Shown here in pieces: positions 34,868-47,239 of a stretch of DNA of 64,000 nucleotides. The stretch is from Plecoglossus altivelis (taxonomy: Eukaryota; Chordata; Actinopteri; Osmeriformes; Plecoglossidae): NCBI GenBank assembly GCA_036571765.1, contig BROE01000007.1, positions 8,248,026 to 8,312,025 of the forward strand. Direction: 5' to 3'. Position 1 is the stretch's first letter. Each line of letters opens with the position of its first letter. The notes under the pieces were generated by a model. The model worked only from the letters and a program-made list of their open reading frames with translations, was not told the DNA's origin and searched no databases. The translations under genes and the position numbers were made by a program.

Positions 34868-37800
34868 TTACTGATGGCTCTCCACCAGCGGAGGCAAAGG
34901 AGGAGGGACACATGGAGGTTTGACCCCAGGCTTTTTCAGTGGGGCCTTCTTCACCAGTGAGCCCTTTGGATTGAGTGAGGGACGTGGCGGGGCCAAAGGG
35001 GAGACTTTCTGGGGTTCTGGAGATGCCCTGGGCTGGGTCTTTGGGGGCAGCGGACTACTTGGTTTAAAATTGGCTGAAAATGCCACCACTGCATGCTCCT
35101 TCCCCTGGATTGGTGGCTTGTTCTGAATGAAGGATCTCCTGGCTGTCAGGTGATATATAAACATGAAAAGAGAGACAACAGATCTTTCATGTTGAGGAAG
35201 CCAACCATACAAAACTCTATAAAACACGTGAACATATTGTGGAATTATAATGTAGAATGGTCCTGTATGTCAAAATATGTAATATCTGAAACTAAATCTG
35301 GCATAGGTCCTTCTCTGCAAAAAGTGACATTAAAGACCATTGTTTTGTTCAAATCTGACTGCAGACCATCACTTCCTGTGGGCTGAATTAGGCCAGCTAT
35401 TTGTCCCTTAGTTTGTCAGATAACTTCCAGTACACTAAGGAGGTTGGTCTCAAGTAGCAACAAAGATCTGCTACACAAGGTCTAGCAATTACCAGACCAT
35501 TTGTCACAAACTCTATTTTTAAAATGATTCTGGTTTTGTACATGCTAATAAGGGTGAGAATGTCATAGCCCTACTTATGCAAACTACCGAGGTCTGCTCA
35601 TTTGTGTTCATTATGTGCCAATGTATTTGATTTACACTATAAAGACATCTAACAACAAAGTCTTAAAGAATTCTAACGATAAAGTCTTTAGAATTCAGAC
35701 AGAATTCAACATACGTTTAAAAGGTGAGACGATCTTCAGCAAAGCTTTCGGGGAACCTGGTGACACCTCAGGGATGAGGTCCAGCTGACCAGGTTCTGAA
35801 CTTTGCTTCTGGGTTGGTATGATGACTGGCACTGGGTCTGGACTTAAAACTGCTGATCCAATGGACGACTGGACTGATTTTGGAACCCAAGTTGGGCTAG
35901 AAACAGGGGAAGGCTCGAAGATCTGACTTGAGTTAAGGGTCGGGGATATGTTCTCCATCAGGGGCGTTGAGGGTGGAGTTGGACCTGGTGATTTAGGGGT
36001 CTCCCATACACTGGTTTTACGACTCACAGAACCAGAAGACTTGATGATAAATGGCATGTCCTGGGACGCTGAGCTGAAGAAGATGAAAGTTAGCCAGGGA
36101 AATCTACACCATGATCAAAAACTACTAAAGAGAATGGGAATTTTATGTCAAGGATTATTTACACACAAAGACAATGGCCACTCATTATCTGCCACAACAA
36201 ATGAATTCTGCCTGTTTGACTGAGCTGCTGTAGTGAAACATGAATAGTGCATTAGGGATTGCGAATAACAACCTGTTGGATTTATTCAAAGGAATATGAC
36301 AAGAGGAAGAGGAGGACGCAGTAGAGGACAAAGATGTGGTTCTGAACACAATGTCTTTCCTGGAGTCCTGAGGCTGTGGAATTGATGGTCTGATAATTGG
36401 ATTCTCTGAGAGGTCTGGGACCTCAAAGTCCACCCCTGAAAAAGAATGCAGTTTGCTTACTCACAAATTGCATCTCCATACAACTCACTCATCTGTAAAG
36501 AAAACAGTCGTGTTTTCACACTTACAGTGTGTGGATGTTCACAATGCTAACCAAGCCAGTTACTGGTTGTGGCTATTCCTGTTGTTCATGTCATTCATCA
36601 CAATTTAGCAATGTTATGAAAGATACATAGATGTGTACCTTCTGTAAAGAGACGGTTTGAGTACTGGATGAGAGGTTCTATCACCATGACAACCTGAACA
36701 GACGAGGCAGACGCCATATCCAACAGATCTATCTCCCTGAATGATGGAGTGGGACAGAAGAGACGACAGAGACCGTGAAAAAAAGAGCTGCGTAACGGAA
36801 AAGGTCACCAGCTATTTGAACATCCTGTGTGGGTTTCCTAAGCAGCGAGCCAGACCTACTCACACATCAGTGCTATCAGTTACACCATTTTGAGTTTCCG
36901 TGGTGTATCTGAGGCGTATCAGTAGCCTATAGGATTATTCATATCCACCCCTCCACGCTGTCAATTTGTGTGTCAGTGGTGGTGTGTCTGTAGAGGGTCA
37001 TTAGCATCCACCCACCCCTCAGCGCGTGGCCACAGCAGGTTGGGCCCCAGCACAATGGCAATGTTACTGGGGGTCATCCTGTTGACAGCCTGCTGCTCAG
37101 AAAGGAGAGACAGGAACTGGATCAGGTACCTGGGAGAGGAAGACATGGAGTGGTTGCAACAGAGAGAGCGAGACACCAGAACAAAATGAGTAGTAAAGGT
37201 CAGGAGAAGGATTCGTACCTGAGGTTGTTGTAGTTCTCTGGTGGTAGCTTCTTCAGCACCAGTCTCAATCGCTCCAGCTTTTGGTTCAGCTCCTTTTCTC
37301 TGCACCGACATTGACATTCAAGTCAAATGAAAAGTAAAAGTTGACATTATCTATAATCAAACTCGGATGAATTCAAGCGTCTAAGGTTATTGTGTTACCC
37401 ACCCTGCAGCTTCAAACCAATTATTGTACAGATCAAATGTCATCAGGGGTTCAGGCAGTTCTCTGAGGTAGCTCTTCAAAGCTCCTAAAGGAAAGTACAG
37501 GAAAACGTTTTTGTCACCTCTTATTTCCTCTCTCTCAGGATGTACAGTATATGCCGCACTCCCTCCACTCCTCCTTTTCATCCCAGCTCTGTCTCAGCCT
37601 GACCTGCAACAGCATGAGGCTCTGTGATGAACTCTGTGTGGTCCACCATTCCTCGATCCAGATTACTCTTCAGTCTCTTAACCACAGAGGCTGCTGCCGC
37701 CAGACGGAACAAACCCTGCGAGAGCAAAGGCAGGGGAGGGTGACAGAAGGGTTAGTCTTTATGAAACATTTGAACATTTACTTGTTCTGAGTCAGTTTAA

Positions 37801-40800
37801 TTGAAGAGATCATCTGTTAAGATGTCAGACTTGGACCAGGTGGTCCTGAGTACCTCTTCTTTCATAGCGGAGTGCAGCAGCATGTGGACACACTCCTGGA
37901 TGGGCACAGCAATCTCTCTACCACTCATAGACAAGTGAGAGAGTAGAGGCTCTCCAAAGACCTTCCCTTTACACATGCCCATCTGTGGTTCTGTCCGAAC
38001 ACATGGACACGCATACATTACACACAGTCCACTAACACAAACCAACAGGCACTGCGAAAAAACACCCCCTGCTCACCCTTCTGACTGTGGTCTTCCTTCA
38101 GCTCTGTGATAGTGCGCTCCAAGAACTCATGGGAGTGCTTGTGGTACTCTGCCTGTAGCTCCAACAACTGATGGAGAAACACAACCAGAAGGTTTAACCA
38201 AAGATGCCCTCGTTCACAGCACAGGGAGACATATGATGCCACCTCTTTGGGAGTCTAAAATACTCACTCGAATGAAGTGGTTGGCATAGTCATCCTCCTT
38301 AGTATCAAAGTGATAGAGGTCTGCAGAGTACTGGTCCTGTGAAGAGATCGAACCGTAAGGAACAGTTGAAGATAGTTTATTAATGAGTTCATCTGCTTTC
38401 CCATTAATTATTTTTCTTGGTTAAATTTGTTCATTTACATTTTTGCCAGTTGCATATTATTCATTTTTATCCAAAGAAGCTCTTTTATCCAAAGCGACCA
38501 ACAAATAGTCCATAGTGAAGTACAAATGATCAAGGATCAGAAGTGAAGGATAATTCACTTTCTAACTCAATCATTCTTCATTTAAAGCGGATGATGGATG
38601 AAGGTGTAAGACAGACCTTGATATGCTCTAGTTTCCTCCAGGCCTCGTCCACCTCCTCCTTTAGCCCATCCTGCCTGGCCTGGGGGCCTGTACTGGCTTG
38701 GAACCTCAACATACACACATACAGAGATTTGTTTGACTATTCTTGTCTATTCAATATTCTTGTCCATTCAAAATCTTATTTTCCCTAACTCCTAAGCCTT
38801 TAACCCTAGTATTGGCCTTAGTCCAAAAGCCTAACATGATCCCTGATCCTAAACCTAACTGAATAGATTTTTAACAAGGGATGTAGCTACAACTGACCTG
38901 TTGCGCATGTTTTGCCAATCTGTGGTCAGCTTGGCAAACTGCTTCTTGTTCTTCAGAATCTCTGGTAGTTCCTCCTAAAGCAGAACACACAAGTCACCAG
39001 GTTCATAAATCAGCATTCAAATCCTACATGATGTAATAGTATATTTGAATCACCAAACAGCATTCAAACCCACAAAAGAGAAGTGAATGTAATGTGTCAA
39101 TTAGTGGTGTTTACACTGTGTGAGTTGCAGATGTAATCATAGGTTCAAAAGTGCATATTATTGTTGTGTATTTGTTTGAGCTTATTACCTCACTGAGTTT
39201 ATTGAGAGGCTCCATAACTTCTTTCTCCAGTTTAATCTCATAGTCGGCCAACACGTGGGCAAGATTCTGTTCAATGAAGCAGCACATCTCCAGCACCTTC
39301 CTGATGGACAAAATACCAGCAAGCAAGTTTGTGAATGAGTGAATGAGCAGAGCAAGTGAGGGAATGAGAGAGTGACAAGTAAGTGGGTCTCTTACCTAAA
39401 AGAGGAATCACCATCAAAGTCTTTAATACTTTCAGCCATGCTGATAGAGAGCAACATAAGAGGAAGTTTTTTCTGTGTGAAGAATGAGAGATTCAACAGT
39501 CAAACACTGCATATTTCGAGGTCTAGGATTGGTCAACATGAAGGTCAAGGATTAAAGAGTATAGAGGAAAAGTAAAAGGTACCATGCGTCTCTCAAAATC
39601 AAGCCCCTGTTGACTCTGAAGGCAACACTGGAGCTTTTTGTAAAGCAACTGTGCTGCCTTCTTGGCTGGCTCCACCCGTTGCTCCACCTTCCAACCAATC
39701 AAATCCTCCAATATTAATATCAAGTCAATCACAGTTCTTGATGCGTTCATGATTGCGTACCAAGTAACTTGGTGTGGATATTGTGTGTGAACATGCAGCC
39801 ATGAACTCACCCTGACCAGGTCCTCATGGAGAAGATCGGTAGCATCCTGGGACCTGCACACATTGACAGTGGATCAAATGGAGACTTTGAGAGAGTTATC
39901 AACTATGGAAACAACGTTCAGCGTCAACAATTATGTAACAAGTGCATTACAAGTCTGTCTTCACCCAAAGGAACATAATGTTTTTTGGGGGCAATCTTTT
40001 TCTCTTTCTGTCTCACTTTCTTTTTTTAGTAGGTTGAGATGAACATGCTGAAGTTGAAGACTGGCGATAGTGGTTTAGTCATCACACAGGACAGACAAGA
40101 GGGAGTGTAGAAAGACAGAAAGTGACATGAGAAACTGAGAGCCAGCGTGTTCCAGAACAGCAACAGAAGACCTGAGATAATGTACGCCATGACCTTTGAC
40201 ATGGCCATGGTAATGTCACATGATGAACTCCCTCAGGTGTGTCTTCTCTGTCATCTGACCTGACTGGAGGAATTCCATTTCCTTCAACAGCCCACTTCCC
40301 CAATACATTTTACTCTCATAACTACATTAATTCACATACAGTTTTGCCATATGAAAGATTGTGCTTCTGTCACTTCTTAAGAGGTGAACGAGTTTGAAGC
40401 CTTCAGCAGTCCTCTGTGTAGATCTAGCTTGGTGTGTGTTTTGTCTGTGTGTATTATTGAGTGTGTGCGCATTTGTGTGTGGGTGGAATTATAAATAGCA
40501 ACAAAAAAACTTGGTTAAAGAGGCCTGCAACCATTATATACCCACAGCTTTGCTGCAACGTAAATGCATGAGCACACGCACAGACGGGGAGAAACTAGTT
40601 CAGTGGTGGTAAAATATACATAGGTCTGTCTTAACTCAGTGAGAGAGAAGGAATGTTTACACAGACTGGATGCAGTGTATACAGTGCACTAGTACAAGTA
40701 ACAAGTTACAATATTCCATTATATTAACTGTAACTAAACAGCCAAAGACAACATGAGAAAGATATTAACTTCAGTCTTGACTCCAGTTTTGTATTAGGCA

Positions 40801-41251
40801 TTTCTGAAATGGAAGCAGGATAACTTTTCTAGACTAATCAACCCTTTCACAATATTAATTCAATTATCATTCAAGACTAGATCCAAATAAAGACCAAATT
40901 AAAACTCAGATAGCTAAGAGAAGTAAATACTGAAGCATTTTTCTATTTCATACCTCAGGTGGCATCACAACCAAAAAGGTTTTGTTTGCACTCAGACACC
41001 AGATACCATTGGCTGTTGCTCATTAGATACATTCAAATGAACAGAATCTGTATATGAAATTAAACTGGCTTAGAGTGGTGGATAAATAATACATTTTCAT
41101 CTCTTTTTGAAATCATTCCAGCCCAGATATGATTAACTCAAGTATTCACATTCACAAAAACCCAAACCAACCACTCAGCAGATGTTGTTAAAAGTACGTA
41201 CTTCCCCACAGATCCAAACTGCTTTAGGATGTTGAGAGATTGTTTCAGCAT
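34868..41251 (-). CDS. sh3bp1: SH3 domain-binding protein 1: BAR-RhoGAP
   Basis: SH3BP1 inactivates Rac1/Cdc42 at membranes and junctions. Eighteen coding exons: 41251-41202, 39853-39811, 39687-39583, 39472-39396, 39300-39189, 38974-38898, 38704-38617, 38336-38268, 38167-38077, 37990-37854, 37715-37604, 37484-37403, 37299-37219, 37129-37016, 36736-36639, 36435-36273, 36073-35715, 35142-34868. Phases all agree: 710 residues (human 701). The N-terminal BAR domain shows VEQRVEPAKKAAQ, MCCFIEQNLAHVLADYEI and LLELQAEYHKHS. RhoGAP shows GREIAVPIQECV, GLFRLAAAAS with the arginine finger, GALKSYLRELPEPLMTFDLY and NRMTPSNIAIVLGPNLLWP. The tail is Ser/Pro-rich and ends with the SH3-ligand-like PPCVPPPLPPLVESHQ. 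LLWP and LMTFDLY favour SH3BP1 over ARHGAP17 and ARHGAP44. The acceptor before 39687 (GGTTGGAAG) has almost no pyrimidine tract. 5' untranslated sequence extends beyond 41251. Confidence 0.93.
38436..38545. repeat. Degenerate dispersed fish repeat fragment
   Basis: The core GCTCTTTTATCCAAAGCGAC (38480-38499), flanked by ACATTTTTG and AGTGAAGTAC, resembles a motif very common in dispersed fish repeats (V-SINE-like). It lies in an sh3bp1 intron. The family call is from memory and tentative. Confidence 0.35.
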
Positions 41252-41317
41252 GGTTGAAAGGTTGTCTCCACAGCCTTCTTCTGCTCTCCAAACCTTAGTC
41301 TGCAACTCCTCTATGTT

Positions 41318-43642
41318 CTATGTCACAGGGAGTTTAGGTGTGTGTGTATGAGCAGTCTGAGAATTGTCCCATATGATATTTCATAGAGCCGGTTCGTTGT
41401 TGTGCGTGCTGTGTGTTCTTGATCAACTCTGTACCAAACAGTTTTCGTTCTTGTTTCAGGGCGATCCTCAGAGCTCAACCGACACATCAGCCCGAGGAAA
41501 GAGGAAGTCACTCAGATAGATTAGCAATAGTAAAGAGGAAGAGAGGGCTGCTTGAGCTTTCACTGTACACAGTTGGAAACTAACAGAAACAAACCTACAG
41601 GAGTTTAAAGAATGGCATTGGCCTATAGCAATTCATGTTGCCGACTTGTTACACCATCTCAACAATGGGCCAACATACAAGATATTAGTGTGTAGAGAAT
41701 CATCTGTAGTCAGGTTCCATAGAAGAGGGCATCATCTGCTCAATTAGACTTTACAGAAGTATGAAAGCAGAGGTACCCATCATTACTGAAAACAGGCCAT
41801 ATTATATTAAAGATAAGTTCAAGATATAAAATTCTGTTCATGATGCTTGTACACAATGATGATCAGGATGTGAGAGAAGGGGAAATCCACGTTCCTGTAA
41901 GGGCCGACTGGATTCATGGTTGCTCACATGGGGACGTTTTAGAGACATTTTGGCCATTACTAATGTTATATTTACGAATACGGAATTACAATGACCTAGG
42001 ACCTATTCTATAGGCGTTACTGTATTCAACTGTGCATTTTGTAATACAACCGTGACGAATTTGTAATTCCGTTTACCTCGTTACTTGTCAAGGCTGTCTA
42101 TCGTTTCCTGTTTTGTGCTGGCACCTAGTGTTGTACAGAAGTCACGCAGGAAAACTAGTCTTTATCGGCCTAGTAGAAAACAGCTTTAACATAATGCCTT
42201 AAACTATCAAAACATTGAGCCTTTTACATAGCTCTGGCATGCAAGTCGAAACAAAGTTTTTTTTTGACAATGGTAAATGCGTTTGTTTATCAATGTATTT
42301 ATTTCTATACAACAAATGAATTCAAATACAAACAAATCAAATTATGCAGACCAATCCTTTCATTCCTGGAGAATTTCTTTATAACCATTAAAACACTTCC
42401 ATTAATTATACTGTATGTTGTCAAAGAGAGAAAATGAGAATATTTCGGCTATTTCCATTAAAAGAAACAGACCTGGGTCAAATAGTATTTTAAATCCATC
42501 CGAATACCAACTGTTTAAATTTGACCTGCCCAAAATGGATTCCACTGGTCCCATATATAGCAGCAGGCCAATTAATAACACTGTATTTCCGAGGATTAAT
42601 ATAGCATTCAATTCAGGCCTGGGAAGAATATTGCTTTCTCGTTCAAGGCATTTCAGGCTCCACCATCACTCAGCAGCTACAGCGTGGTCATGACAACCAG
42701 AAACAGACAGTAAGTTGGTCCTGTAAACTATCAAAGGCCACACAATAATGGTCCCTTATCAAGAGTAACTAATGACCCCATAGGAAAGCATAGGAGATGG
42801 AGGGCCCAGTCATGCGTCTACTTTTCAGTTCTTGCTTGACCAAAGTAGACCCACTGATTACAATTATGAGAAGTTGGAACATTTGACAGCCAACTACACA
42901 TTGTAAGAATCAGATGGCTCAGTCCACAATGAGGAAACAACAGATTCAAACGTTAAAGGTGAAAACCCAAAGCTGACTGGTGCCACAAACATACTCTCTT
43001 TCTCCGTGACTGCCATGTGGAGCCAAAGGCCTATGAACTGTCTGATTGCAATGAAGACACAGCTGGCAGGGGGCGAAGGCCTGGCAGAAAAACAATTAGT
43101 AGGTCGATTTCCTGTATAATGTAATTCTTAGTGTTCCTTCCTCCATCCCACACTTCCCAATTCACCTTATTTTAAAAATAAACAGCTTGAATGGTAGGAA
43201 CGGCAAACCAACCATTTCCTTCTTGTACGTTGTCTCATTCAAGTCCCCTGCTATTCTGAAGTAAACGGTGTTAAAATGTATATAAATCAAAAGAATGAAA
43301 ACTCCAGCAGCTTTAGAATTTAGAACATTCGGAGTGTAGGGAAGGAGTGAGGAGGGAGAACTCCTACCACCTGGGACTGGGGATTCCACTGGGTTCCAAG
43401 GAAACAAATGCCCCAGGAGAGCCTCCTCCTCCCCATTTCCCTTAACTCCCTGCTCTGCCTCCTTCCAGATACCTGGTCCACCCCTATCCCTCCATCTAGG
43501 ATGAAGGATAAGCCCAGGATTACCCCTGAGCTGTAGCCCCTTGTTTAGTTACCACCCCCCCAGTACTCCCTCCCCCCACCCCCACCACCCCCCCCCTTCA
43601 ACAGAATGATGTCATAGGACCAGTGCTCCAAGTTAGGGAGGA
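41318..43642. other. Region between the sh3bp1 first coding exon and pdap1
   Basis: It should contain the sh3bp1 non-coding first exon(s)/promoter and the pdap1 3' untranslated region, but no boundary is convincing. A short poly-C stretch lies at 43553-43597. No other gene is seen. Confidence 0.5.
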
Positions 43643-45453
43643 CTAGCGTTTTGACTTGGACTCCTCCGCTTCTTTATCTGAAACAGACGTAAAATATGTT
43701 TAATAAAAATTACAATCGTACAAATGAAATACAAAAAGGAACATGCATGAGATGCGTGGTCTGATCTGACACAGTAGTTAAATGGTGTGAAGAAAACCCC
43801 TCTCACCTTTCTTGAGCTCGTCTCTCTTTTTGGCTGCATCCTCTCTCTGCTTCTTGATGATAGCCAGCCTGGCTAGATCAGCCCGCGCCTGGTCTGTCTT
43901 CCCCTCTAAGTGGAGCTTCATGTAGCGCTCCTTAGCCTTCTGCTTCTCTATCTCCTCTCTTAAGAGGACAGGGGACAAGAAGAAACAGGTTTTTAAAAAA
44001 TGTTTTAAAAAAATAAAATAAATTAAAGCAAAAGAAAGTGAATTTAGCATTTACCCACCTCTCTCTGCGAGAGAGCTCTTTGGGTGCATTGACGTCAAGT
44101 TCCGTAACCTTCTTATTCTTCTGGGACACACGGTTGGGATTTTCAATCTCAATTAGCCCCTCCACCCCACTTTTCTTCTTGTTCTAGAACACACCAAATA
44201 CCACACAACAGGAATGGGTTAAAGTGAAGGGGCTGAAAGCCATAGTGGACACAGGTGTACTATAGAGCATAAAGCATGTAGAGGAGTAGTTCTCAACCCT
44301 GGTCCTCGGGGACCCCCCTGTCCTGCATGCTTTAGATGTCCCCTTGCTCTGCAGAAGTCTGGAAAGACCCTTCATTTGAATCAGGAGAGTTAGAGCAGGG
44401 AAATATCACAGAGGACCAGGGTCGAAAACCGCTGACCTAGAAGATACAACCAGCTTTTACAGCACCGGTTTACCTTTACCCCAAGCAGTTGAGAGAATAA
44501 GTATTTAAGTGGAAATGTACAGCTAAAACTCAAGCAGCACCATAGACTTGACTCACGTCACAGTCCTCATCGCTGCTACTTTCATCTTCAGATCCTGAGC
44601 TTTCTTTCTCTACTCCACCATTTGCCTCCTGCAAAACACAAAAGCAACCTGTTAAAATACATGAACGTCTCCCCTCCATCATTTTAAGTCATGTTATGAA
44701 ATGGAATTCATTTGAATGCTAACCAACTCTCTCTGTGCCTTCATCTGTCGGTCGATCTCCTCGGGGTTGCTGAACTGCTTGCCCCGACCCTTATGACCCT
44801 TTTTCCCTAAATGAATGGTGAGGGAGATGCACATTACGAGCGGCAAGAGATGAGTCACAAATGACGTTCATTGCAGCATGGTTACACACAGCTGGCAATG
44901 CTAGAAAAAATAACGTAATCTGTATATTGTTGGCTAGGCCAAAAGTACATTCCCAATTTCTGACAAACAATGACACAACACTTAATTTGAGCGCATGTCT
45001 TTGTTCATGTAAAAAAAAACACGTTATGATCCGGTATGATTCACGACAAATGCACATGGTGGCTGTGGCTATAATTGGTTATGAAGGCTAGCTAAGAGCT
45101 AGGCTAGCTAGTATTCCTAGACTAGTACGCACAGTTAGAGTGCGAAGTGTTTCAAGATGCTGCTAGCTCTACGTAGTTCAGTTGTTACCCAACCGCGCTA
45201 ATTACATAGACAACTGATATTTAAGCAAGGTACCAACTCCCTGTCAAGGACGTAAACTGTTTGACACATTCATAGCATTACTCAAAAATAAAAGCAAACA
45301 CTTTTAAAGCTTGAGTTAAAATCTTGTTAGCATGTGTGCGCTACTTTTGGCTAGGTGGCCCTCACCGTTGCCAAAGTAGCATAGGAGCTAGCTAGTACAA
45401 AAGCTCAAGAATTGCTTGAATGCTAGCTAACGTTACTCACCGCCTCTTGGCAT
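43643..45453 (-). CDS. pdap1: PDAP1 / HASPP28, 28-kDa heat- and acid-stable phosphoprotein
   Basis: PDAP1 is a small, charged, largely disordered phosphoprotein first described as PDGFA-associated. Exons: 45453-45441, 44806-44724, 44628-44557, 44183-44059, 43958-43807, 43677-43643; the lengths sum to 480 bases, 159 residues (human 181). It starts MPRGGKKGHKGRGKQFSNPE and carries an acidic stretch SGSEDESSSDEDCD. It then has the family core GVEGLIEIENPNRVSQ, VTELDVNAPKELSRRER and EIEKQKAKERYMKLHLEG, and ends EAEESKSKR. It is shorter than human in the acidic N-terminal region and at the C-terminus. The first exon codes only four residues plus one base. Confidence 0.93.
44286..44433. mobile_element. 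hAT-like palindromic MITE inside a pdap1 intron
   Basis: The left end AGTTCTCAACCCTGGTCCTC (44288-44307) is mirrored by GAGGACCAGGGTCGAAAACC (44411-44430). The interior also repeats in inverted order (CCCTGTCCTGCATG, CTGATTCAAATGAA-type words). This is the fish hAT-type foldback family as I remember it. Confidence 0.6.
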
Positions 45454-46511
45454 GTTGAAGAGTAGTTTGGAAAACAAATCTTAAAACTGTATGAAACAAA
45501 TGTTTGTTTTACAAAAGTAACAGAAGGTCTGATATTTAGCCAAAAGAAAAGGCCCGTATCGTCTCCTTCCTCCTGCTTCGGGTAAACGTAAGACAAGCTA
45601 GTAGGCTACTGTAGCCTGTTAAGCACAATCCTACACACCCGACGCTTCCTGCGTTAAAGGCGGTGCACTGAAAACTGATGCAATATTCAACCAATGATAT
45701 ACGAACCAGCTGTAGGTGAGTTTCAAACTATTAAGTTTAATCGTCATCGTAGTTAAAATAATGTAATTATAACATACTAAAAATACACATTGATATCAGC
45801 GACATCTGACGATGTATTTCTTATTTAAGATGTTTATGTTGTATGTTTTTTGAAAGTTGTATGTACATTTGACTGATATCCTCAACTTTGTTTTTATCAT
45901 TAGATTTGTTAACTACCGTTTTCTGTTTGAAATAACCAACTTTCTTGATTCGCGTAATGTTTTGTCATTGAATTACTTAAAAACTGTCTACGTTGCCTCA
46001 GCATCAAAGATAATTGTTAAATCAAAAGAAACAAGGAAAAAACCACTAGACTGCATGCAAAACGTTGGTTTTGGTAAGTGCTGTCAAATTCAGATACTAA
46101 TAGGAAGTGAAACTACCGTTTCTGGATTGTAGCAGATTCATTTGGAATGAGAAATGAAGGACTTTGCAGCAGTTGAAGAGGCAAAAAATCACAGCCAGCT
46201 CCTCTTTAATAAAGTACAATATATAAATATAAAATCCCTCACTTAAACAACCCAGACACTACAGTATCACACCAAAGTCTCTTCCATAGTTGCTTGTTTT
46301 AACTTTAGATCGACAGAAGATAGGAAGCTTTTAAAAATAACTAAAAGATTCCATACAGTCACTGATGATAGATGAATCAAACAAAACATGTACTTGGTCC
46401 CTTCAACTTCTCTTCCAACATAGTCACATTATCAGCCATCTTCTTCTCACATCAGAATCCCTTTTTTTTCCTGCCTCCTCCTTTATCGCTAGTATCTCTT
46501 GTTCTGACTGA
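45454..46511. other. pdap1 promoter side and cby1 3' flank
   Basis: Upstream of pdap1 (minus strand) the sequence near 45550-45660 has several CpGs and is the likely promoter. For cby1 the minus-strand signal ATTAAA (plus TTTAAT at 46207-46212) lies about 300 bases past its stop codon. No gene is seen between them. Confidence 0.5.
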
Positions 46512-47239
46512 TCACTTTGCCCTACGTTGATGACTCTTCACCTCCTCCAGTTCTTTCTCCATCAGGTGGGATTCTGCGGTTGTTTCTGACAACTTGAAAA
46601 AGAGCATAGGAACCATAAATGCCCTCCATCTAAAGGTGATTGATGTTGAACAGAAATGAATACGCCAGTATAAGACTAATAATATAATATCAGAGAACAC
46701 AAGATGAGTGAGGACGTACCATGTCGAGAAGGAGGTCAATCTTCAGCTTTAGAAGGTTGTTCTCCTCTTCCAGTTGCAGATTCCTCTTCTTTAGCCTCTG
46801 AATGTCTTTGCTAGAAACATTGCCCCCAGACTCTGAGCATATGATGGAAAAAGACACAAAAGAGGAATGAAAATCAACTGCAGAATTTAAATAAAGTCTT
46901 ATCTGGGTAGCCCAATTAGATACCTGCAATCCACTGGCCATCTTCAAACTTCAAGCTCTGGCCCCCGATGGTCATTGCAGGCGCTCCGTACTCAAGACCA
47001 AGTTCTATTTCCCTCGTTGAGCGGTCCAACTTGGCCACAAAGGAAGGGACATGGTTGAAATAACTGTCCTCAACTTTGGAATAACGTTTTTACACAACCT
47101 ACTTATGGAAAGTAACCAAATACTTTATTAACATTGCATGCAATTAAGAGAATAGACTCACGGTGTGCAGATTAGAAAGAGAGGCAGATTTGCGAGGAGG
47201 AGTCTTTTTCGGGCTGAAGGTATTCCCAAAGAGGGGCAT
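46512..47239 (-). CDS. cby1: Chibby homologue 1
   Basis: Chibby binds beta-catenin and blocks its transcriptional activity; it also sits at the distal mother centriole and is needed for basal-body docking in cilia. Exons: 47239-47162, 47029-46924, 46832-46720, 46592-46512; 378 bases, 125 residues (human 126). Visible: MPLFGNTFSPKKTPPRKSAS (with the 14-3-3-type phospho-serine region), REIELGLEYGAPAMTIGGQ, LKFEDGQWIA, then a C-terminal leucine-zipper coiled coil (LKKRNLQLEEENNLLKLKID) and a Lys/Arg tail KSHQRRAK. Two additional in-frame ATGs in the same exon would add up to twelve residues (beginning MSKPHY); I chose the conserved start. The acceptors at 47030 (GCCAAG) and 46593 (TTCAAG) use AAG rather than CAG/TAG. 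Confidence 0.95.
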
